DNA of 64,000 bases from assembly GCF_001881565.1 (NCBI RefSeq), contig NZ_MPDJ01000001.1:1184749-1248748 (forward strand), in the 5' to 3' direction. Below are positions 8,552 to 15,021 of the stretch, one piece after another; the first letter of the stretch is position 1, and each line of letters opens with the position of its first letter. A model generated the notes under the pieces. It worked only from the letters and a program-made list of their open reading frames with translations, was not told where the DNA came from and searched no databases. The DNA is from Eisenbergiella tayi (lineage in GTDB: Bacteria > Bacillota > Clostridia > Lachnospirales > Lachnospiraceae). The position numbers and the translations under genes are program-made.

Positions 8552-10048
8552 TCATTCGGAAGGGCGATGCTGCCTCCGTTTCCTTACAAGGGTATTTTTA
8601 ATCCGGTCGGCCATACAGTAAAAGCCGATGAAAATGATAAAAATTTCCAGCCTCCCCAGAAGCATGCCTGTCATCTCCACTATAAGCGTGGCATTGTTTG
8701 ATGCCGGACCGGTAACCCCTATGGAAAGGCCTACGGTTCCCAGGGCGGAGGCAAATTCAAACATGGCCTCCGTCAGGCTGCAGTCTGCGGTTTCCGTAAG
8801 AAGTAAGGAACCGGTAATAAAAATCACCAGATAGGCGGTTACAAAGCTGCCTGTCTGTTTATATAGTTCTCCGTCAATCGGCTGCCTGCCCTGGGCATTT
8901 GTGTAAACAGGCACGCTGACCCTGCGTTTGGAGGATACTCGTTCCTTCATATTTTCGGCCGCCATACGCAGCATGAGATATACTCTGGTCATCTTCAGCC
9001 CTCCAGCTGTGGAACCGATCCCTCCGCCGATCAGCATGAGCAGAATCATAATTCCTAAGGACATCTGGGGCCAATCCTGATATCCCATAGTGGAGAAGCC
9101 TGTGGTTGAAAGGGCCGCTATCACATTGAAGCCCGCCTGCCGTATGCTTTCCCCTGCATCTGACTGAAACAATGTATGGTGCAGGCTCCATGTTACCGGA
9201 ATAACAGCCGCCGCAAGCACCAGGAACATAAACCGCAGCTCGCTGACCCGGAAAGCACGTCTGAATTTTCCCCTGACAAGCAGGAGAAGGACGGCGAAAT
9301 TTGTAGTGCCTGCCAGCATAAGCACGTTGGTTATGGTATCGATCAGAAGGCTGTCATAAGCGCCGATGCTGTCCGTCCTTGTGGAAAATCCGCCCGTGGA
9401 CAAAGCGCACATGGTATGGTTGATGCTGTCGAATAACGGCATCCCCGCGAGCACATAGGCAAGGACGCCGGCCGCAAGAAAAGCGCAGTACATCACGAAT
9501 ATGGCCCGGGCCGTTTTCCCGAGGTTCGGAAGGAGTCTGTCAGGATGCCCCTCCGCGCTGTACAGGTTCATGGATTCTCTTTCCTGAATAAAGATGAGCA
9601 TCATCATCACGAAACCAAGCCCTCCACAGAACTGCATAAAGCTTCGATGGAATAAAAAAATATGGCTGACCTCTTCCACGTTCATGACGGACAGTCCCGT
9701 TGTCGTCCAGCCGCTGACCGCTTCAAATAAAGCCTGTACCACCGTCAGCTGCCCGGCAATGACAAAGGGCGCCGCTCCTGCCGCGATGCCGTATCCCCAG
9801 GCGGCCAGCACCGTCATGCTGGAGGAATACAGATACCCTCTGCAGCTTTCCTGTTCCTTCTTCTTACCCGACAGGAATCCTATCCCCAATCCGAGTAAAA
9901 TGGAGAACAGAGCCGGAATTAAAAAGGCCGGTATATATACGGCATCTTCCGGATAAAAGGGCAGTACCAGAAGCGGGACTGCCAGCAGCACTCCTATCAG
10001 AAGAATCAGTTTGCCGATGCTGCGTTCTTCATATATAAACTTTTTCAT
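8552..10048 (-). CDS. trkH: TrkH/KtrB-family potassium transporter subunit (trk1)
   Basis: 498 residues with about 10 hydrophobic helices. Four pore loops are visible: S-G-W-T-T-T-G-L-S-V, L-S-T-G-G-F-S-T-R-T, L-S-T-T-G-F-S-T-M-G and A-L-G-T-V-G-L-S-I-G. The first two and the third match the selectivity-filter repeats of Trk/Ktr channels. It moves K+ (or Na+) across the cytoplasmic membrane under control of an RCK ring. It lies downstream of two RCK genes (45-nt gap from the stop at 10093 is reversed: trkH starts at 10048), so the operon order is TPR, RCK-N, RCK, trkH. Confidence 0.9.
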   Translation of the reverse strand: MKKFIYEERSIGKLILLIGVLLAVPLLVLPFYPEDAVYIPAFLIPALFSILLGLGIGFLSGKKKEQESCRGYLYSSSMTVLAAWGYGIAAGAAPFVIAGQLTVVQALFEAVSGWTTTGLSVMNVEEVSHIFLFHRSFMQFCGGLGFVMMMLIFIQERESMNLYSAEGHPDRLLPNLGKTARAIFVMYCAFLAAGVLAYVLAGMPLFDSINHTMCALSTGGFSTRTDSIGAYDSLLIDTITNVLMLAGTTNFAVLLLLVRGKFRRAFRVSELRFMFLVLAAAVIPVTWSLHHTLFQSDAGESIRQAGFNVIAALSTTGFSTMGYQDWPQMSLGIMILLMLIGGGIGSTAGGLKMTRVYLMLRMAAENMKERVSSKRRVSVPVYTNAQGRQPIDGELYKQTGSFVTAYLVIFITGSLLLTETADCSLTEAMFEFASALGTVGLSIGVTGPASNNATLIVEMTGMLLGRLEIFIIFIGFYCMADRIKNTLVRKRRQHRPSE

Positions 10049-10092
10049 CCTGCAACCTTCTTTTTTTAGATTTCTGTCAGACGGAAAGCCTT

Positions 10093-10776
10093 TTATCTTC
10101 CTGTCAGCTTTCGTATCACTTCTTTTTCCTGCTCCGATGTGGATATGACAACAAGAGTGTCTCCCGGAAAGATCCGGTTATCCCCTCTGGGGATCATGCT
10201 TTCTTCTCCACGCAGGATACAGCCGATAATGGCATCCCTGGGAAGGTCAAGCTCCCATATCCTTTTCTCCGCCGCAGGAGCCGTCGGAGATATGAAAACC
10301 TCTGTAATTCCAACCCTGCCGCTTCCCAGCGGGATCCTTGTAGCCATCTCATCCATAAAGGCCTGCTGTTCTATGATGCCTGCCACCACGTTAATGGCGC
10401 ACACCACAGAATCAATTCCCATGCTATAGAAAAATTCGGTCTTTTTGGGATCATTGACAAGAGCCACTGTTTTGGCCGTTCCAAACCGTTTTTTGCACAG
10501 CTCGCAGATGACCAGGTTATCCTCATCATTCTGGGTCAGCGCAATGGCAATGTCCATCCAGTCCGCTCCTGCTTCCTCCAGCACATAAGGCTTGGAAGCA
10601 TCTCCGTATATGACCTCCATAGCCTGGATTTCCGCCAGGCTATGACAGTCAGCATAGTTTTTATTAATCACTGTCACCTTATAACCCTTGCGTATCAGAG
10701 ATAACGCCAGGGATTTTACTTTATGGAAGCCTCCTGCAAGGAGGATCCTGTTTTTATCCGATACACTGCTTCTCAT
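10093..10776 (-). CDS. TrkA-like RCK protein with degenerate nucleotide motif
   Basis: 227 residues: RCK_N Rossmann domain (1-135) plus RCK_C domain (about 145-227). The glycine motif at the first loop is G-G-F-H-K-V rather than G-x-G-x-x-G, so nucleotide binding may be altered. RCK_C is the site at which c-di-AMP binds in KtrA-type proteins of Firmicutes (family knowledge). The start overlaps the preceding RCK gene by 23 nt, which implies coupling. It gates the TrkH encoded next. Confidence 0.83.
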   Translation of the reverse strand: MRSSVSDKNRILLAGGFHKVKSLALSLIRKGYKVTVINKNYADCHSLAEIQAMEVIYGDASKPYVLEEAGADWMDIAIALTQNDEDNLVICELCKKRFGTAKTVALVNDPKKTEFFYSMGIDSVVCAINVVAGIIEQQAFMDEMATRIPLGSGRVGITEVFISPTAPAAEKRIWELDLPRDAIIGCILRGEESMIPRGDNRIFPGDTLVVISTSEQEKEVIRKLTGR

Positions 10777-11245
10777 CTTTGCTCCTCTCAGTGCCCATGG
10801 CTTTTTCTTTGCCCAGCAGCTTCTCTATTTCCCTAGCCGACAGGACGGCGGGGCAAATGGTTTCAATCCCTGTTCCCCTGTAAATACATTCCTTTTCAGG
10901 GTCATAAAGCCTGCACACTATCTTTTTCGTATGGAACAGGGATTCCGCCATCTGGGAAATCATAATGTTTATATTGTCATTATCCGTTACCAGAATAAGG
11001 CAGTCAGCCTTTTCCGCCGATGCACGGGATAAGGTTTCCAAATCCGCGGCATCCCCCGTCTCTGTCAGTCCGCCATAGGAGCTGTCCAGCTTGCGGAAGG
11101 CATCTCTGTCCCTGTCTGCTATGCATACGTCGTTTCCCTGTCCGTATATTTCGGCGGCCAGGCTGGCTCCCAGCCTTCCGCAGCCTATGATCACCACATA
11201 TTTTTTCTCATCTTTTTTGGATAACCGGAAATCACTGTATTTCAT
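10754..11245 (-). CDS. RCK_N-only TrkA-like protein
   Basis: 163 residues from the ATG at 11245, where AAAGGGG lies about 5 nt upstream; a longer frame to 11308 lacks a site. It has a complete Rossmann glycine motif (I-I-G-C-G-R-L-G), an acidic D-R-D at the strand-2 end and T-D-N-D-N-I-N near 88, but no RCK_C domain. With the overlapping gene at 10093 it looks like a split version of the four-domain TrkA, with one half able to bind NAD(H) and the other carrying the regulatory lobe. Confidence 0.8.
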   Translation of the reverse strand: MKYSDFRLSKKDEKKYVVIIGCGRLGASLAAEIYGQGNDVCIADRDRDAFRKLDSSYGGLTETGDAADLETLSRASAEKADCLILVTDNDNINIMISQMAESLFHTKKIVCRLYDPEKECIYRGTGIETICPAVLSAREIEKLLGKEKAMGTERSKDEKQCIG

Positions 11246-11279
11246 ATGTTCCCCTTTCTTCCCTTTCCCGGGACGGCGC

Positions 11280-11708
11280 TCAGAAACCAAAGAAGCCTGA
11301 TTTGTCATTTTGTTTTCTTTTCACCACATGTCCTACGCCATTCTCATCATATTCGATCTTACAGCGTTCTTTTTTTTCGTCCGTCCTGCAGTCGTCCATA
11401 GTATATGCAGCCTCTCCGGGCCTGGAAAAGCCGCCGTAATTATCTATGTTTTTTCTTGCGGGCAGGAATGTGGGATCCAATGACCAGGCCGCGCGGAAAT
11501 GCTTCATCGCTGATATATGGCACCCCTGTTTTTCCATCAGGATTCCAAACAGGTTATGAGGCTCGGCCGCGTCCGGGCAGTCTTTCATCGCCTCGCAGAT
11601 CTTTTCACGGGATTCTTCTATATGATAATCATGGATAAGGCTGCGCACCTCTTCACATAACTGATTCAAATATTCTTTTTCGGTTTCTTCTTCCATCACT
11701 GTTCTCAT
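11280..11708 (-). CDS. TPR-like small cytosolic protein heading the trk1 operon
   Basis: 142 residues. Residues 35-95 resemble two tetratricopeptide helices (A-x-x-H-N-L-F-G-I-L-x-E-K-x-G followed by A-M-K-H-F-R-A-A-W-x-L-D-P). The C-terminal 50 residues are charged and end in G-F-F-G-F. There is no signal or membrane segment. GGAGG lies 9 nt before the first ATG. Its place directly behind the operator array and in front of the RCK genes suggests a regulatory or assembly role for the transporter, but this is inference. Confidence 0.65.
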   Translation of the reverse strand: MRTVMEEETEKEYLNQLCEEVRSLIHDYHIEESREKICEAMKDCPDAAEPHNLFGILMEKQGCHISAMKHFRAAWSLDPTFLPARKNIDNYGGFSRPGEAAYTMDDCRTDEKKERCKIEYDENGVGHVVKRKQNDKSGFFGF

Positions 11709-11734
11709 ATCTTTATCCTCCTTTTGATGATTCC

Positions 11735-11800
11735 ATTCTAGCTGATATCCTGTGAGAGGGGTGTGAGAGTTCGGGGAAATGGTGTGAGAATTCTGTGAGA
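11735..11800 (-). promoter_or_regulatory. trk1 promoter with four 11-bp-phased response-regulator half-sites
   Basis: TGTGAGA (plus-strand reading) starts at 11751, 11762, 11783 and 11794, giving 11-21-11 bp spacing; a degenerate element fills the middle. On the minus strand TAGAAT (11740-11735) is a plausible -10, and 10 nt separate it from the nearest half-site. No -35 consensus is present, consistent with an OmpR-family activator site. A further TGTGAGA at 11963 is flanked by a weak relative at 11952. The cognate regulator is probably the KdpE-like protein encoded at 12011. Confidence 0.6.
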
Positions 11801-11802
11801 AT

Positions 11803-11849
11803 ATTGCCGCCCGGCGGCGGCAATTTCAGAGAATTGCTTTGCAATTCTC
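11803..11849. other. Two adjacent hairpins between the 12011 regulator and trk1
   Basis: TTGCCGCC-CGGC-GGCGGCAA lies at 11804-11823 and GAGAATTGC-TTT-GCAATTCTC at 11829-11849. Neither is followed by a clear T-run. They could terminate or attenuate readthrough from the two-component operon. The remainder of 11850-12010 holds no gene. Confidence 0.45.
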
Positions 11850-12010
11850 CCTGGGGCCGCTTTAGTTGGCTCGCGCTTTTTAAGGACAGAGATTGAATTA
11901 GGTAAGGGCGGGATAAGAGAAAACAGATAGTAGAGACAGGAATATTAAGGGTAAGAGAAAAGTGTGAGAATTATGAGTATGACGAATGGAGACAAGGACA
12001 GGCCGTGAAA

Positions 12011-12709
12011 TTATTCATCGGCCATTCGGTAGCCTATCCCTATTTCGGTGAAAATATAGCGGGGTTTGGCGGGATTTTTTTCCACTTTGCGGCGCAGGGC
12101 GGCCATGAGGGCACGGAGGGCCTGGGTGTCGGAGTCATAGGCGGCTCCCCATACCTCTTTCAGGATATAGCCGCTTGTGAGGACCTTTCCCGCATTTTTT
12201 ATCAGCAGGGACATCAGGCTGAACTCCATGGGGGTCAGGTGAAGGGGCTCTCCGTCCAGGGCGGCGGCATGCTTTTCAACATCCAGCTCAAGCCCGCCCA
12301 CCCGGTATACGGACTGGGGACGGGGAAGGCCCTGTCGGTACAGGTGGCGGAGCGCCACACGGATGCGCGCCATCAGCTCTGTGGCGGAAAAGGGCTTGGT
12401 CAGGTAATCATCCGCTCCCAGATCCAGAAGGGCCGCTTTTTCTTTCTCCTGATCTCTTGCGGAAACTATTATGATTGGCATTTCCGACCATTCCCGGACC
12501 TTTTTCAGAATTTCCTCTCCGTCCATGTCCGGCAATCCCAGATCCAGGAGGATCATATCCGGCTGGGAGGAGAGCAGCAGCTTCATGGCGGAAGCCGCAT
12601 TGCCTGCGGTCAGGCAGGTAAAGCCCTCCGCTTTCAGGGCGTAGCAGATAAAATTCCGGATCTGTACATCATCCTCTACCACAAGTATTGTTTCATGATA
12701 TTGTTCCAT
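12011..12709 (-). CDS. OmpR/KdpE-like response regulator (second pair)
   Basis: 232 residues. The receiver has acidic residues E-D-D at 12-14, phospho-acceptor in L-L-D-L-G-L-P-D-M-D-G and Lys in L-T-K-P-F. The C-terminal winged helix ends in E-I-G-I-G-Y-R-M. The G-L-P-D-M-D-G signature and overall similarity place it next to KdpE. The start overlaps the stop of the kinase gene at 12693 by 17 nt. It is a paralogue of kdpE (14283) and of the regulator at 34116. Its target is probably the adjacent trk1 promoter, an inference from position. Confidence 0.85.
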   Translation of the reverse strand: MEQYHETILVVEDDVQIRNFICYALKAEGFTCLTAGNAASAMKLLLSSQPDMILLDLGLPDMDGEEILKKVREWSEMPIIIVSARDQEKEKAALLDLGADDYLTKPFSATELMARIRVALRHLYRQGLPRPQSVYRVGGLELDVEKHAAALDGEPLHLTPMEFSLMSLLIKNAGKVLTSGYILKEVWGAAYDSDTQALRALMAALRRKVEKNPAKPRYIFTEIGIGYRMADE

Positions 12710-14255
12710 CTGTTTCCTCCGTTTCCTTATCTACAGGACAGGTATCCGTCAAAGGCAGGGTAAACCGGAATTCCGCGCCCGGGCCGTCGGTTCTGTTTCC
12801 CGCTTCCATCCGTCCGCCGTGCTGGCTGACAATGGATTCACAGATCGTGAGTCCAAGGCCGATTCCTTTCTGGGCATCCACGGGCTTTATCCGGGACGTA
12901 TAAAAGGTCTGAAAAATATTAGGCAGATCCTCCGGCGCAATGCCTTCTCCCCGGTCAGCCACACAGAATACGGCATTTTCTCCTGCTAAATCCTTTTTTA
13001 CTGTTATCTTTATTTCCGCTTCCGGCGGCGTATGCTTCACCCCATTGTCAAGAAGGTTAATCAGCACCTGCATGATCAGCCTGGCATCCATGGGCACCAT
13101 CAGAACCTCTTCAGGCACCTCTACCTGGATTTCCCTGCCGGGAGAACGTCCCGCCATCTGCGCTATGGCCCCACCCACAATTTCCTCCACAGCTTCCGGC
13201 TGCTTTTTAATGACCATCCTGCCCTCCTGAAGCCTGGTCAGGCTCAGAATGTTTTCCACGAGGGAATGGAGCCAGATGGCATCCTTATGGATCCCTTCTG
13301 CCAAATCAAATCGGGGATCCTCTTTTTTCGACATATCCATAATCATTTCAGAGGTTCCCATGATTCCGGACAGCGGCGTCCTCAGATCGTGGGAAATCGC
13401 CCGGAGCAGGTTGCCCCGGTATCGTTCCTGCTGTATCTGCTGGCGGGAACGCACCTGTTTCCTCACGGCAAGGATGCGGTCCATAGCCAGCGCCACGCAT
13501 TCCAGCATGGAATGAAGAAATATCTTCTGTGTTTCCTCAAAAGCCTCCGCTTTTTCTCCGGGGATACGCACCACGCCCAGAATCCCTTCGCCGCCGTAGA
13601 CCGGCCAGTCATAAAATTCCTCTCCCGCATAGAAAGGATCCCGGAGGTTTTCCAGCCTTTTCTTCACTTCTTCTCCGTTTTCCAGCCTTCTTCTTACAAG
13701 CTTTCCTTCTTCTGTTCTCTGAAGAAATGTTTTTTCCGGTTCCCCCGTTTCGTCATAACAGAGGCACGCCGCCCGGCAGTCCAGCAGATCGCTTATGACG
13801 GATACGGCTGTTTCCGCAGCATCGGAGAGCTCCTTGGCTTCCGTAAGATGGCTGGTAAGAAGATACAGGGCCTGTGTCTGCCGTTCCCGTTCCAGGGCTT
13901 TTTTGGCATTTTCCTTTTCTCTTGATGTAAGGGCGCTGGTTACCAAAGCCACTACTGTCATCACCGCAAAGGTAACCATATAGCCTGCGTCATAAAACTG
14001 CAGGGAATGATAGGGTTTGGTAAAAAAATAATTAAAGGTAAGAGTTGCCGCCACAGACGACAGAATCCCCCATAGATATCCCCTGGTCAGGCTGGCGGTG
14101 ATAAATACGGCGAGGATATACAGCAGCACCACGTTGGTTTCCGTAAATCCGATTTCCCGGAACCCCATCCCCAGCAGGGTAGCGGCCAAAAGAAACAGAA
14201 TCGATTCTGCGGAATAGATTATGCCGACCCTTATTTTTTCCCCTTTTTTATCCAT
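12693..14255 (-). CDS. DUF4118 sensor histidine kinase (short KdpD-like)
   Basis: 520 residues. Four closely packed membrane helices of the DUF4118 type (about 12-110) carry the KdpD-like stretch N-Y-F-F-T-K-P-Y-H-S-L. A GAF-like segment (about 140-270) follows, then the H-box A-I-S-H-D-L-R-T-P-L and an ATPase domain with N-L-L-D-N-G and G-I-G-L-G-L. The N-terminal KdpD and USP input domains present in the 910-residue KdpD at 15022 are absent. The gene lies 28 nt after kdpE and continues the kdp operon. Confidence 0.85.
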   Translation of the reverse strand: MDKKGEKIRVGIIYSAESILFLLAATLLGMGFREIGFTETNVVLLYILAVFITASLTRGYLWGILSSVAATLTFNYFFTKPYHSLQFYDAGYMVTFAVMTVVALVTSALTSREKENAKKALERERQTQALYLLTSHLTEAKELSDAAETAVSVISDLLDCRAACLCYDETGEPEKTFLQRTEEGKLVRRRLENGEEVKKRLENLRDPFYAGEEFYDWPVYGGEGILGVVRIPGEKAEAFEETQKIFLHSMLECVALAMDRILAVRKQVRSRQQIQQERYRGNLLRAISHDLRTPLSGIMGTSEMIMDMSKKEDPRFDLAEGIHKDAIWLHSLVENILSLTRLQEGRMVIKKQPEAVEEIVGGAIAQMAGRSPGREIQVEVPEEVLMVPMDARLIMQVLINLLDNGVKHTPPEAEIKITVKKDLAGENAVFCVADRGEGIAPEDLPNIFQTFYTSRIKPVDAQKGIGLGLTICESIVSQHGGRMEAGNRTDGPGAEFRFTLPLTDTCPVDKETEETDGTIS

Positions 14256-14282
14256 AATATCCCATTCCTTTTCCGGCCGATC

Positions 14283-14984
14283 CTACAGCCGGTTCATTTT
14301 ATAGCCGATACCCACTCTTGTCTGGATATATTGGGGATTCTCCCTGTCCGGCTCTATTTTTTTGCGAAGCGTCGCCATGTAGACCCGGAGAGAAGGGATA
14401 TCGCTGACGTTCACATTTTCCCACACCTTTTTTATCAGGTACTGATGCGTAAGAACCTTTCCCACATTTCTGGCCAGCTCACAGAGAAGCTTGTATTCGA
14501 TGGGAGACAAGTGCAGCTCCTGTTCGCCCATATAAGCTGCCGCCGCGGCAAAATCGATTTTCAGATCTCCGTTTACAAAAACCGTGCTTATCTCTCCCTG
14601 CTCGGATTGCATATAGCTGATCCGGCGGAAGGTGGAACGAAGCCTTGCCAGCAGCTCCTCGACGCTGAAGGGCTTCGTGAGATAATCGTCGGCCCCCGCA
14701 TCCAGGGCCTCTATTTTGTCCTGATCCTCGGTCCTCGCACTGATCACGATAATGGGGACGGAGGACCAGCTTCTTACCTTTCGTATGATATCCAGGCCGT
14801 CCATATCCGGCAGTCCCAAATCCAGAAGGATGACCTCCGGGCTGTGGGAGGTTACCGCCAGCATGGCCTGCGCCCCGTTGGAAGCTTTTTCATAATGGTA
14901 TCCCTGTGTCTCCAGGGTGGTTGCAATCAGGTTGGAGATTGCCTTTTCATCCTCCACAATCAGAAGATTATGTTTCGTTTCCAT
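14283..14984 (-). CDS. kdpE: KdpE response regulator
   Basis: 233 residues from the ATG at 14984, preceded by GAGG at 6 nt; a longer frame to 15065 overlaps kdpD without a better site. The OmpR-type receiver has L-L-D-L-G-L-P-D-M-D-G and S-A-R-T-E-D-Q-D-K, and the winged-helix domain ends in R-V-G-I-G-Y-K-M. It lies directly behind kdpD. In the family, phosphorylated KdpE activates kdpFABC when K+ is low. A candidate site is the GTTAAAA repeat upstream of kdpF (22671-22689). Confidence 0.9.
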   Translation of the reverse strand: METKHNLLIVEDEKAISNLIATTLETQGYHYEKASNGAQAMLAVTSHSPEVILLDLGLPDMDGLDIIRKVRSWSSVPIIVISARTEDQDKIEALDAGADDYLTKPFSVEELLARLRSTFRRISYMQSEQGEISTVFVNGDLKIDFAAAAAYMGEQELHLSPIEYKLLCELARNVGKVLTHQYLIKKVWENVNVSDIPSLRVYMATLRKKIEPDRENPQYIQTRVGIGYKMNRL

Positions 14985-15021
14985 TTCTATCCTCATTTCT
15001 GCGCTGCATTGCGCATATCCG

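Noticed and set aside
11803..11849. Hairpins as a classical terminator
   Set aside because: No T-run follows on either strand, so kept only as unexplained structure.
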